NCBI GenBank assembly: GCA_024195585.1
Contig: SWBL01000186.1
Coordinates: forward strand, 33,904 to 97,903
DNA: 64,000 nt
Origin: Aureobasidium sp. EXF-3400
Taxonomy: Eukaryota; Ascomycota; Dothideomycetes; Dothideales; Saccotheciaceae
Direction: 5' to 3'
The notes beneath the pieces were generated by a model. The model saw only the letters and a list, made by a program, of their open reading frames with translations. It ran no database searches and was not told where the DNA came from. Below, one piece after another: positions 1-10,130 of the stretch (position 1 is its first letter; each line of letters starts with the position of its first letter). Position numbers and translations under genes: made by a program.

Positions 1-1823
1 ACGAGCATCAAGAGATGGTCATGACAGCCTTCCGTGTCTTCAACAAGGCTGTTCTGAAGACCAACTACTACACCCCCACCAAGACTGCTCTTTCGTTCCG
101 CTTGAACCCCTCTTTCTTGCCTGTCGAGGAGTACCCCCAGCCTCTTTACGGCATGTTCTTGGTCATTAGTTCAGAGTTCCGTGGCTTCCACCTCCGTTTC
201 CGCGACATCGCTCGTGGTGGTATCCGTATCGTCAAGTCTAGAAGTCCTGAAGCATACGACATCAATGCCCGCTCGCTCTTTGACGAGAACTACAACCTGG
301 CAAACACTCAGCAGAGAAAGAACAAGGACATTCCCGAGGGTGGTTCTAAGGGTGTCATTTTGCTTGATGTTGAACATCAAGAGAAGGCCAGTGTGGCTTT
401 CGAGAAGTACATCGACAGCATTCTCGATTTGCTCCTTCCACCCACTAGTCCTGGTATCAAGGATCCCATTGTCGACCTTCACGGGAAGCAAGAAATTCTG
501 TTCATGGGCCCCGATGAGAACACTGCGGAACTGGTTGACTGGGCTACTGAGCACGCCAGAGCCCGTGGTGCCCCTTGGTGGAAGTCATTCTTCACTGGCA
601 AGAGCCCCAAGCTTGGTGGTATCCCTCACGACAGCTACGGCATGACTACTCTGTCTGTTCGCGAGTACGTCTTGGGTATCTACCGCAAGCTTAACCTCGA
701 TCAAAAGAGCATGAGAAAGCTTCAAACTGGTGGTCCCGATGGTGATCTGGGAAGCAACGAAATCCTTCTCGGACAAGAGAAGTACACCGCCATTGTCGAT
801 GGTGCGGGTGTCCTCTTCGACTCCGAAGGTCTCGATAGAGAAGAGTTGCTCCGCTTGGCCAAGAAGCGTGTCATGATTAACCAATATGATGTTTCGAAGC
901 TCTCACCCAAAGGCTACAGAGTCCTGGTTGAGGAGAACAACATCACCCTTCCTTCGGGTGAGGTCGTCAACAACGGCATGGCATTCCGTAACACCTTCCA
1001 TCTGCGCCAGGAGGCTTACGACGTCTTCGTACCCTGCGGTGGTCGTCCTGAGTCTATCAACCTGAATTCGGTCAACAAGCTTATCGTCGACGGCAAGGCG
1101 ATCATCCCTTACATCGTTGAAGGTGCCAACCTCTTTATCACACAAGATGCCAAGCTCCGTCTTGAAAAGGCTGGTTGTATCCTCTTCAAGGATGCATCTG
1201 CCAACAAGGGTGGTGTCACATCATCTTCACTTGAGGTTCTCGCTTCATTGTCGTTCGACAATGCTGGGTTCATTGAGAACATGTGTGTGCACGAAGATGG
1301 CACTACTCCAGAGTTTTACAAGGCATACGTCAAGCAAGTTCAACAAACAATTTGCAACAATGCTAGATTAGAGTTTGAGGCCATCTGGAGAGAGAGCGAG
1401 GCCACTGGCATTCCCAAGAGTGTCCTCAGTGACCGTCTGAGTACAGCCATCACTAACCTCGATGAGGAACTTCAGAACACTGAGCTCTGGGATAATGTTG
1501 AGCTTCGCAGATCAGTACTCAAAGATGCCCTTCCCGGCTTGTTGCTGGAGAAGATTGGCCTTGATCTCATCATTGAGAGAGTGAGTCGTCTGCAAACACC
1601 ATACTATGATCATTGTGCTGATCAATTTAATAGGTTCCTGAAAACTACCTGCGCGCCATCTTCGGCTCGTACTTGTCATCCCGCTTCATTTATGAGCGTG
1701 GTATTTCGGCCAGTCAATTCGCCTTCTTCTCTTTGTAAGTTTGACCATCGGAATGTACCAAGATGAACAACAGCTAATCAATAATACAGCATGAACGAGC
1801 GCATGGCCAAATTGCGCTCATGA
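1..1823 (+). CDS. GDH2: NAD-specific glutamate dehydrogenase, C-terminal part (5' end outside window)
   Basis: Large NAD-dependent glutamate dehydrogenase, which oxidises glutamate to 2-oxoglutarate and ammonium. The reading frame is open from the first bases, so the N-terminal half lies upstream of the window. Exons are 1-1580, 1634-1734 and 1790-1823, with introns of 53 and 55 nt. The splices extend the frame to ...FAFFSF-MNERMAKLRS and stop at 1821-1823. Visible landmarks are FRDIARGGIRIV near the start, TGGPDGDLGSNEI (dinucleotide-binding region) and KGGVTSSSLEVL near the end, all typical of the fungal GDH2 family. About 565 residues are present; the full protein is usually about 1,000 or more. 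Without the splices the frame would end early at 1766 with an unrelated tail. Confidence 0.93.
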
Positions 1824-2468
1824 GCTTGGAGGAATGTGTCGTGTCCCTAAGGCCTTAGCAACAGGCCGGTCTTCTGCATTCTTCTGGCAGATGGACTCAA
1901 AAGTTATAAACAAATAATCATGCCGTGACGGTCGACTGGTGTTTGGGAGGTCATTTGCTTTATTTTTGCTGGTACTTTATAGCTCCAGTTTATCGTAGCT
2001 TTCTACTGCTATATTCGCTTGACACAATTTCAAAAAAAGTATTTCACCAACTTATCGAGTTATTGTTCTATCGTGGGCTTTCTTTGTAAGTTCACTTTCT
2101 AATTCCTTCGACTCGTTAAACTGTCAGACAACTATACACCGGTTAAGGTCTAACTCGTGTGTGGTTTCTCGCCCCTACCCATATTCTAAAGTCTGTAACT
2201 TCCATCACACTCCTATTGCAGCAAAGAGCAGAGTATGTACTATAGAAAGGCACAATTGTTTTCGGAGGCACAGACGTATCCACAGAGAGCTGATAAGTTG
2301 TCGCTTCTCAATGGCCGCTGTCCCGTTTCCTATTACTATTGTGCATTTTTATAGCTGCACGGATTACATACTTTAGCACACGGGGAGGCCCTGCTTGTTG
2401 CTGCTTGCCTTGTCTTGAAGCCATTCACATGCTAACTCAATGTCAAACACAAGGCACCACTTACTATC
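1824..2468. other. Intergenic region between GDH2 and the K/A-rich gene
   Basis: Holds the GDH2 3' untranslated region and, at 2172-2388, copy A of the inverted-repeat element described separately. The element ends only 80 bp before the start codon of the next gene, so it must lie in that gene's promoter or leader. No coding sequence is seen. Confidence 0.6.
2172..2388 (+). mobile_element. MITE-like inverted-repeat element, copy A
   Basis: About 217 bp. The inner inverted repeat reads CTATAGAAAGGCACAAT from 2240 and ATTGTGCATTTTTATAGC at 2338-2355. The outer ends are CCCTACCC...CTAAAGTCTGTAA on the left and TACTTTAGCACACGGGGAGG on the right. The core carries ATCCACAGAGAG, shared with the other three copies. 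No open reading frame is present, so this is a non-autonomous element. No clear target-site duplication was found, so the superfamily is undecided. Confidence 0.7.
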
Positions 2469-3482
2469 ATGGCGCCCAAGAAAACCATAGAACGCACAGC
2501 TGCTTCGTCGCGGCCGAAGCGAACCCCCAAGCCAACCACTGTTGCCACACCTTCGACTCCTGCTTCTAAGCCCAAGAAGAAAACCACCGCCAGCAAGAAA
2601 GCAGCAACGAAGACAGCTGCTCCCAAGAAAGCAGCAGCGACCAAAGTCACCAAGAAGGCCGCCCCAAAGAAGACTGCCAGTAAAAAGGCCGCCCCTAGAA
2701 AAGCCGGAGCAGCAGCCAAAGGAGCCCAGAAGGAAGCCGCTGCGAAATATCAGAAATGGGTTGTCCCGCTTTGGGAGAACCCGCTTGGTGCCGAAGGTCA
2801 GAAAAGGATTGCTGAGAGAAAGAAAAAAGAAGCCGAGGAAGACGACAAATGGAAACGCAGCGCCATTGATGCCAAATACATGCAGCTGTCAGTGCACGAT
2901 CAATTGAAGAAGGACTACGAGGAAGGCGTGGCCAAGGGCGAGTGGGCCAAAACGGGTTTCGAAAAGTTCTTCAAGATGCACAAGGATTTTGACGCACAAG
3001 CCTGGGACAAGGCCCACGAGCGCAAGATTGGCTCGCTGGAAGGCGAGTACACCAGTAGTGAGGCCAAGGACATGATCAAAGATATGCGCCAGAAACAGGA
3101 CAGAAATCAGATCCCTCATATCCTCCACTTCACCGACTACTTGTACTGGAAAGAGATTGACAAGGAAAGAGCCAAGATCATTGCAGCGTACAAAGCAGAC
3201 TACAAGAAGGAGCAGCAGAAGAAGAAAAAGAAGCAGGGAAACGTCAGTGCTGTCAGTTCTCCAGTCAAGAAAGCACAGAACACCATCGTTAATTCGAGTC
3301 CAGTGAAGAAAGCCCAGGATGCATTGACGAGGAGCAGGTCGAAGAGCCCGGAGAAGAAGAAGATGTTGAGTAACGATAGTGGATATCAGGCTGATAATGA
3401 GCAGCAGAGTGTTATGAGTAGGACTTGGGAGCTTGCTGCTAATGCTGTCGAGGCTATGAGGAGTGCGGTCAACCCGGAGTAG
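2469..3482 (+). CDS. Lysine/alanine-rich protein of unknown function
   Basis: Single-exon gene of 337 residues that I do not recognise. Residues 1-95 form a low-complexity basic tail of AAPKK, TASKK and APKKT repeats resembling the C-terminal tail of linker histone H1. Residues 95-260 are rich in charged helix formers (for example WVVPLWENPLG, then KKDYEEGVAKGEWAKTGFEKFFK). The end is Ser/Lys-rich with three SPVKK or SPEKK sites. The composition suggests a nuclear, nucleic-acid-binding protein, but that is inference. There is no globular histone H1 domain. The gene lies between element copies A (80 bp upstream) and B (240 bp downstream). The start ATG at 2469 is the first in frame. Confidence 0.75.
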   Translation: MAPKKTIERTAASSRPKRTPKPTTVATPSTPASKPKKKTTASKKAATKTAAPKKAAATKVTKKAAPKKTASKKAAPRKAGAAAKGAQKEAAAKYQKWVVPLWENPLGAEGQKRIAERKKKEAEEDDKWKRSAIDAKYMQLSVHDQLKKDYEEGVAKGEWAKTGFEKFFKMHKDFDAQAWDKAHERKIGSLEGEYTSSEAKDMIKDMRQKQDRNQIPHILHFTDYLYWKEIDKERAKIIAAYKADYKKEQQKKKKKQGNVSAVSSPVKKAQNTIVNSSPVKKAQDALTRSRSKSPEKKKMLSNDSGYQADNEQQSVMSRTWELAANAVEAMRSAVNPE

Positions 3483-3670
3483 TAGTGTCAGTGGATTTCT
3501 TTTGTTGCTTTTTCGTAGGATATGGGCTTTTCAGAGGAAAACGTTCGTAATGTCTAAATTCGTGTGCTTCTTTTGTCAACGTATCATGTCTTGTCAATCT
3601 CACCTTGTCTGTAGCGCATATATGTCAGGAGCGAGTTTCAAATCTGTGTACTTGCAAAGAGCCGAATCAG

Positions 3671-3721
3671 TGTTGTGATGCTCAAAGAAGCAAACACTGA
3701 GGCCTCAGGGATGAGTTGCCC
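3671..3721 (+). repeat. Left direct repeat abutting element copy B
   Basis: 51-bp segment beginning TGTTGTGATGCTC and ending ATGAGTTGCCC. It is repeated in direct orientation at 3941-3995 at roughly 80% identity (by eye, with a small gap), and it ends exactly where the element starts. Confidence 0.75.
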
Positions 3722-3940
3722 CCTCCCCGGTGCGAAGGACAGTCACAATGTAGCTATAGAAATGCACAATACTTTTATAAAAATGTAGTTTCCACAGAGA
3801 GAGCCCATTAAAGGCTATCTCAGTGGCTAAGCTCATTTTCGAGTTGTAATTATGCATTTCTATAGCTTATAACACCTTATATCTCGGGACGGAGAAGGCG
3901 TCAATTGTAAGATAGTGACTGTCCTTAGCACATGGGGAGG
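3722..3940 (+). mobile_element. MITE-like inverted-repeat element, copy B (best preserved)
   Basis: 219 bp. The outer terminal inverted repeat begins CCTCCCC at 3722 and continues to AAGGACAGTCAC. The right end is the complement, GTGACTGTCCTTAGCAC then ATGGGGAGG, ending at 3940. The inner inverted repeat is CTATAGAAATGCACAAT at 3754-3770 against TTATGCATTTCTATAGC near 3849-3865. The core contains TTCCACAGAGAGAG, followed by a small hairpin (AGCC...GGCT). The element has no coding capacity. Copy D, inverted, matches its left end closely over the segment AATGTAGCTATA(A/G)AAATGCA. Confidence 0.8.
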
Positions 3941-3995
3941 TGTTATGATGCTTGGAGAAGCAAACAATGAGACCTCGGAGAGGAATGAGTTGCCC
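3941..3995 (+). repeat. Right direct repeat abutting element copy B
   Basis: Second copy of the ~50-bp direct repeat, beginning TGTTATGATGCTTGG and ending ATGAGTTGCCCG. It starts on the base after the element's GGGGAGG terminus. It is not found beside copies A, C or D. Confidence 0.75.
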
Positions 3996-4868
3996 GCACT
4001 TCGGAACAGCTCCATGGTCAGCAACCCGTACGCACCCGAGAAAGCCGACGAGGTTCCCCACAGGATCTCCACAGATCATGTTCAAGGTTCGAGGCAAGGA
4101 TGAGATGCAAGATGTCGTGTGCAACTGGTGCTGTATGAACGGAGGAGGTTGTTTGAAAGGGCAGGCAAACAACCAAATGCTCACAAGATGCGGATCAGAT
4201 GTTGCACCAAGAGCAGGTCAGGTCTGTTTGTGTGCCGCTGACTGGGAAACGAGCATATTCGGCAGTCGGTCATTAGTGCTCGTGATTTGTGGCTTCTGTA
4301 CAGCGTGACTCCTCATGATCTCGTCAGCCCCTGGAAAGTGTATCGGCTTCAAGCTATGGGGGCTTATTAAAGAGATGGCCCAGTGGCCCTCGTTTCTCGA
4401 GGTGCTACCTTTGATAAGAAGGAGAGAAGGCCGAGGGACGAGAAAGAAGTGACTGCTGGGCAAATTTAGCGTGACCCACGTTACGTCGGTCGGCATTAAG
4501 AGTCGACTAAACAGCGCAGCATCCAACCTGAAATCAACCGGATCTCTGGTCATCACAACCACAACTTGTTTTCGTGGACCAATGCCTTGTCCTCACGCTC
4601 GCTATTACCCAACTATTCGCGTATCCTAAGATTCTCCTGCTCGACCTCTTCTCGGCGTGCTCTCAGCATTGCGACTTGGCGATAACTCATCAACGCTACC
4701 GTTCTCTTGCAGGCACTCACTCGCAAAAGAGTCGGCACGTACGAGAGCGCAATAGTGCGATACCTTCACTCTTGGACGCCGCTTCAACCTAGTATATCTT
4801 GATCTTGTCGCCTCTGAACACACGACAATACGTCTCGTATTCCCAAGGAAGTTTCCTTCACATCCCCA

Positions 4869-5998
4869 ATGTCTTCCGGATCTGGCATCACACCGTCAAA
4901 ACCGTGGGACGGTACAAGAGAATGGTTCTCACAACCAGTAGTCGCATCCTTCATTGCTGGAGGTATGGCAGGCGCTGTATCGCGAACCGTCGTGTCACCG
5001 CTTGAGCGTCTCAAGATCATCTTCCAAATTCAAAGTGTTGGCCGCGAAGAATACAAGATGTCGATAGGCAAGGCTTTGGGAAAGATGTGGCGCGAAGAAG
5101 GATTCCGTGGGTTCATGGCAGGTAACGGCACAAACTGCATCCGCATTGTGCCTTATTCTGCTGTACAATTTGGAAGTTACAATTTCTACAAGCGGGTATG
5201 CAATGCGCCTTTCTTTATTGTCCATAGTCATGGCCCTATGCTGACCGATTCTAGTTCTTCGAAGATGTGCCTGGTGCTCCTCTCGGTGCTCTCCAGCGTC
5301 TTTCATGCGGTGCGGTCGCCGGTATCACCTCAGTAGTATTCACCTACCCCCTCGACATCGTACGAACACGACTCTCGATTCAGTCGGCGTCATTCGCAGG
5401 CCTAGAAAAAGCAGAAGCTGGGAAAAAGCTACCAGGAATGTGGCCGACGTTGGTCAAGATGTACAAGACAGAAGGTGGCTTCTTCGCGCTCTACCGTGGT
5501 ATAATCCCTACAGTTGCTGGTGTTGCGCCATACGTAAGAGCTTGTTGTGATCATATGCGTCTGCATAACTGACTGTTAAAAGGTTGGCCTGAACTTCATG
5601 GTCTACGAAACTGTTCGCAGTGCGTTCACACCAGAAGGCGCGGACAACCCAGGCTCTTTGGGAAAATTAGGTGCAGGTGCTATCTCAGGAGCTGTCGCAC
5701 AAACATGCACATATCCCTTGTAAGTATTGTGTTGACTCGAGCAAACAAGCAGACGCTGATTGATACTCGCAGTGACTTGCTCCGCCGAAGATTCCAGATC
5801 AACACCATGTCAGGCATGGGCTACCAGTACAAATCAATGTTCGATGCCGTCAGAGTGATCGTCAAGCACGAGGGTCTCAAGGGTCTCTACAAGGGTATTG
5901 CCCCCAACCTTCTCAAGGTCGCTCCCAGTATGGCTAGCAGTTGGCTGAGTTTCGAGCTCACGCGTGACTTCTTCGTTGGTCTGAAACCAGAAGTATAA
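4869..5998 (+). CDS. Mitochondrial carrier family protein, Ypr011c-like (APS/PAPS carrier type)
   Basis: Six-helix solute carrier of the mitochondrial inner membrane, 322 residues. Exons are 4869-5195, 5255-5533, 5583-5719 and 5773-5998. Three carrier repeats are visible, each with its PX[D/E]XX[K/R] signature: SPLERLK, YPLDIVRTRL and YPFDLLRRRF. The last is completed across the third intron (TT|T). The C-terminal repeat (GLKGLYKGIAPNLLKVAPS) and the LLRRRFQ signature resemble yeast Ypr011c, which carries adenosine 5'-phosphosulfate and PAPS. The human relative SLC25A42 and yeast Leu5 are alternatives. The family call is firm; the substrate is inference. Confidence 0.88.
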
Positions 5999-6703
5999 GA
6001 CTGACATGACTCGTTTCTTCTTCTCTGTCCAATCCCCTTTTTGCCCGTCTGTAATTCTCTTGGACGACTCAGTCTAGATGGAGGGTCAGTCACATTACAA
6101 AATGCATGATGAAACATGGTTTGCAATATTTCAATGGTTTTGTCTTTCTTTTGTTCATTCACAGAAAAAACCACGGCGTCTTGGGATATACACTTTTCCT
6201 GATCACCAGGCATTGCACGGAGTTTGAGGCGTATGGGAGGCAAGAGATGTGATGTAGTTGACCTAGATATGGAAGGCAGAGCATTGTATTGGCGCAAAGC
6301 CTTGAAATGTACTTGGTGTGTCGCATAGAGTGTGCATTTTGTGGAGATAAAATGTGCAACAGCTTGACAAAGCATGCTGAGAACGGCACCACTAGAAGAG
6401 TGAATGACTCAACATCGTCAAGAATATTCTTGCCGCAACAACTAGCTTTCCATTGAATCTTCAGAATGTTAGCCATACAGAGTGTTCACTTTCTGTGCAG
6501 AGAAATGAGAGCCTCAAGACGCAGAGACAGAGATCTGGCTTGGCGGATAAACCCCGGCCAATTCGTTAACGGACGCTCGGGCCCGTTGCACCACGCACTT
6601 GCCAAATTTGCTGCGTCGACTTGCGTCCGAACCTTTACTTGGACGAGACGACGAGACGACTTTTCCGACAACTATCCTCCCGGTCGACTAGCAAAACTGA
6701 GCC
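5999..6703. other. Intergenic region between carrier gene and eL18 gene
   Basis: 3' flank of the carrier gene, then the promoter of the ribosomal protein gene. Open frames on both strands here are short and overlap each other. No gene, RNA or repeat is supported. Confidence 0.5.
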
Positions 6704-7555
6704 ATGGGTATCGATCTTGACCACCACCACGTCCGTTCGGGCCACCGCAAGGCTCCCAAGTCGGACAACCCCTACACCGCTCTGCTGGTCAAGCTCTACA
6801 GATTCTTGAGCCGTAAGGAGCCCCTTCCAGAAGACAGCCATCGAAGCGACCGCCCATCCTGCACCGCCAGCAGCCGATTCCGCACGCATTGATTGAGGAA
6901 AAGAACGAGACTGGCTGCTGCTGCGGTGCTGTTTGAAGACGCGCGCCGCAATCAATGGCTGCGAGAAAAACCTACAAGAGCGCAGGGCTGACATTTTTTT
7001 GCGCAAAGGCCGTACCGACAGCAAGTTCAACGCCACTGTCCTCCGTCGCTTGATGATGAGCAAGATCAACCGCCCTCCCATGTCGCTCTCCAAGATCGTT
7101 GCCACTGCTGCCAACAAGCACTCCAGCAAGGCTCACGAGGGCAAGACCATCGTCTTGGTCGGCACCGTCACTGACGACAACCGTCTTCTTGAGCTCCCCA
7201 AGCTCTCGATTGCCGCCCTCCGCTACACCAACACTGCCCGCGCCCGCATTGTCGCCGCTGGTGGTGAGGCCTTGACCATCGATCAGTTGGCCATGCGCGC
7301 CCCTACCGGTGCCAACACCCTCCTCCTCCGTGGCCCCAAGAACGCCCGTGAGGCCGTCAAGCACTTCGGCTTCGGTCCCCACTCTCACAAGGCACGTCAA
7401 ACCATCTTCCTGTTTCGCAAACGGCAGCAGCAGAAGCACATGTCCCGGATATACACGTATACTAACAGCCTTTGCAGAAGCCTTACGTCGAGAGCAAGGG
7501 TCGCAAGTTCGAGCGTGCCCGTGGTCGCAGACGCTCGAAGGGTTTCAAGGTGTAA
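6704..7555 (+). CDS. RPL18: 60S ribosomal protein L18 (eL18)
   Basis: Large-subunit ribosomal protein of 189 residues. Exons are 6704-6812, 7009-7391 and 7478-7555. It begins [20 protein letters not shown] and ends with the conserved basic tail [14 protein letters not shown]. Intron 1 (196 nt) is long for this window, a common trait of fungal ribosomal protein genes; I saw no snoRNA box pair in it. Joining 6812 to 7009 gives LSRRTDSKFN, as the family requires. Intron 2 (86 nt, branch site ACTAAC at 7461) starts with GC rather than GT (AAG|GCACGT). The nearby GT would shift the frame and destroy the conserved tail. Confidence 0.94.
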
Positions 7556-8115
7556 GCAATTTACACTGTTGGAATTGGGGTATTCATGGGGTTCAAAATG
7601 GCTGTCTCTGGGTGATATCAATCATGAGGCGAGACATGATGAGATTCTCTTTGCTAGCGAATTTAAGCATCTTCCGGGACAAATTGGTTGGTGTTACAAA
7701 AAAAGCGCCGTTTTCGCAAAAAGGAACAACAACGATCAAATGGCAATATTTCACGACGTGACTGCAATACCGCTGTCCCCATGCTTCGAGAGTCTGTCCG
7801 TCCATGTCATTATCGATCGAGGCACTTCTACTCCTGCCAATTTGTCCACCAAAAACTTTCAGCTTCCTCACTCTTCCAGACTCAATCATCTGAGTGCTTT
7901 GTCTCTTGTGATATCCTGCATGCATGTTCAATTGATTATTACTCTGACTTGTCTTCCGGCTGCTCGCGAACACAAACCGCAAGCAGAAACGAGATCGGCC
8001 CTCAGAATTTGACTTTAGCAGTCATATTTCTTGGCATTCAAACATTTACATAGAAACACTACGCAACCTCTAACCCGCACATATTTGATCTATATCTATA
8101 TACAATTACACAAAC
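7556..8115. other. Intergenic region between eL18 and ADE2
   Basis: 3' flank of the ribosomal protein gene and promoter/leader of ADE2, with an AT-rich TATATCTATATAC stretch just before the ADE2 start. No further gene is seen. Confidence 0.5.
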
Positions 8116-9849
8116 ATGGACAAGAAGGTTGTAGGTTTGCTCGGAGGTGGCCAGCTGGGCCGTATGTTCGTCGAGGCCGCAAACCGCTTGAACATTCAAG
8201 TCAACATCCTGGACGCAGCAAAGTCACCCGCAAAGCAAATCAGCAGCCATGAAGGACACTTTGAAGGATCATTCAAGGACCCGGAAGCCATCGAAAAATT
8301 GTCAAAAACTTGCGATGTCGTCACCGTGGAGATTGAGCACGTAGACACTCAGATTCTGGAAAAGATCTCATCTCAGGTCGCCGTGGAGCCTAGCTGGAAG
8401 ACCATTCGCATGATCCAGGACAAGTATGCGCAAAAGGAGCATCTTCAAGAGCACAATGTCGCTACTGCTCACTCGATTCCTTTGGCTGGAGCTACCAATG
8501 AGGACTTGCAAAAGGTTGGCGAGCAGATTGGCTTCCCTTTCATGCTCAAGTCACGCACAGAGGCATACGATGGTCGTGGAAATTTCCCAGTCAAATCATC
8601 CGCCGACTTCGACGCTGCTTTGAAAGCTCTTGGAAGCCGTCCTTTGTATGCTGAGAAGTGGGCCAACTTCAAGGCCGAATTGGCAGTCATGGTTGTCAAG
8701 ACCAAGGATGGTGTTTTGGCTTACCCTACCGTTGAGACTATCCACGAGGACAGCATCTGCAAGCTCGTGTATGCCCCCGCACGCAACGTCTCCAAGAAGG
8801 TGCTTGAGCAGGCCCAAGAGTTGGCTAAGAAGGCCGTCGCTTGCTTCTGGGGTAAGGGTGTGTTTGGAGTTGAGATGTTCCTGCTCGACGACGACAGTCT
8901 CTTGATCAATGAGATTGCTCCTAGACCTCACAACTCTGGCCACTACACCATTGAAGCATGCCCCATCTCGCAGTACGACGCTCATCTACGCTCTATCTTG
9001 GACATTCCCATCCAGCAACATGAGCTGCGCATCAGAGAGCCCGCTATTATGCTCAACATCCTTGGTGCTTCTACGCCCGACTCTGCTGTTCAGGTCGCTG
9101 AACGCTCCATCGCTGCTGGCGTCGGTGCTTCGGTTCACCTGTACGGCAAGGGCGATGCTCGTCCTGGCAGAAAGATGGGCCACATGACTCTCACAGCACC
9201 CAGCATGCGTGAAGCTGAGAAGGCTATGCAACCCCTTCTGGACATCACCGACGAGATCCGCGGCAAGAAAAGTGCACCAGCATCTGCCTCTTCAGCCGCC
9301 AGCGGTGCCGGTCAAGCACAAAACGCCATGGTCGGCGTCATCATGGGATCCTACAGCGACATGCCTGTTCTGCAAGCCGGCATCAACATCCTCAAGAAAC
9401 TCAACATTCCTTTTGAGACTCACATTACCTCAGCCCACCGCACCCCCGACTGGATGTCTGAGTACGTTCACGGCGCCATGCCCCGTGGCGTCCAAGTCCT
9501 TATTGCCGCAGCAGGCGGTGCAGCACACTTACCCGGCATGGCCGCCTCGCACACCGCCATCCCCGTCATCGGTGTCCCCGTCAAGCCCACCATTGGCGAT
9601 GGCACCGACAGCGTGTTGAGCATCCTCAACATGCCTCGTGGCGTGCCTGTTGCCACTGTCGGCACCAACAACAGCACCAATGCTGCTTTGCTGGCTGCGA
9701 GAATCATTGGCTTGAAGGAGGCTAGCATCCAAAAGGCACTCGTCGAGTATGCTGATAACTCTACTGCTGAGGTTATGGAGCGTGAGCGTGCTATGAATGA
9801 GCAGGGTTGGGATGCTGTCTATGAGCAGTGGCACGGTGCTAAGAAGTAG
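8116..9849 (+). CDS. ADE2: Phosphoribosylaminoimidazole carboxylase
   Basis: Bifunctional purine-biosynthesis enzyme converting AIR to CAIR, 577 residues, single exon. Residues 1-390 are the PurK-like ATP-grasp part: VGLLGGGQLGRMF near the N-terminus, then KSRTEAYDGRGNF and NEIAPRPHNSGHYTIEA. From residue 405 the PurE-like mutase domain follows, with MGSYSDMPVLQ, SAHRTPDWM and AAGGAAHLPGM. The order and length match fungal Ade2. The two domains are joined by an Ala/Ser-rich linker around residues 388-402. In yeasts, loss of this enzyme gives the classic red pigment. It is convergent with the TFIIIC-type gene downstream. Confidence 0.97.
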   Translation: MDKKVVGLLGGGQLGRMFVEAANRLNIQVNILDAAKSPAKQISSHEGHFEGSFKDPEAIEKLSKTCDVVTVEIEHVDTQILEKISSQVAVEPSWKTIRMIQDKYAQKEHLQEHNVATAHSIPLAGATNEDLQKVGEQIGFPFMLKSRTEAYDGRGNFPVKSSADFDAALKALGSRPLYAEKWANFKAELAVMVVKTKDGVLAYPTVETIHEDSICKLVYAPARNVSKKVLEQAQELAKKAVACFWGKGVFGVEMFLLDDDSLLINEIAPRPHNSGHYTIEACPISQYDAHLRSILDIPIQQHELRIREPAIMLNILGASTPDSAVQVAERSIAAGVGASVHLYGKGDARPGRKMGHMTLTAPSMREAEKAMQPLLDITDEIRGKKSAPASASSAASGAGQAQNAMVGVIMGSYSDMPVLQAGINILKKLNIPFETHITSAHRTPDWMSEYVHGAMPRGVQVLIAAAGGAAHLPGMAASHTAIPVIGVPVKPTIGDGTDSVLSILNMPRGVPVATVGTNNSTNAALLAARIIGLKEASIQKALVEYADNSTAEVMERERAMNEQGWDAVYEQWHGAKK

Positions 9850-10130
9850 ATGAAAATGGGTCATTGGATATGAGTGGATGAACGGAATTAAGGTTATGTG
9901 TAGATAGATGGGTTCTCACAAGCAAAGAATTGTAAACGTGTTGCTCGCCTTTATTATTTGGCATCAAGCTCTTTGCAGAGTATTCAGGTTGTCAGTGATG
10001 GGCTTGTCTTAAGACAGGCTGGTATGGGCACATCAATTAATTGCTGAGAGAAATCCGAGTGATGAATACTTTTCGCATTTGTGGTATCATAAGAAGCAAA
10101 AGAAGAATGAAAAAGCGGCAATCTGTAATA

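Larger units (their letters stand above)
3483..4868. other. Intergenic region holding element copy B and its flanking direct repeats
   Basis: The first 190 bp are the 3' flank of the K/A-rich gene. Then come a direct repeat (3671-3721), the inverted-repeat element (3722-3940) and a second direct repeat (3941-3995). From 3996 to 4868 I see no convincing gene. Short open frames there lack protein-like composition, and the last part is the promoter and leader of the carrier gene. Confidence 0.6.

Noticed and set aside
6813..7008. snoRNA host in eL18 intron 1
   Set aside because: Looked for C/D and H/ACA boxes in the 196-nt intron; CTGA occurs only at the branch site and no C box precedes it.
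6933..8012. Long 359-codon frame through the eL18 region
   Set aside because: It reads through both introns of the ribosomal protein gene and past its stop; only its middle part is real coding (exon 2).
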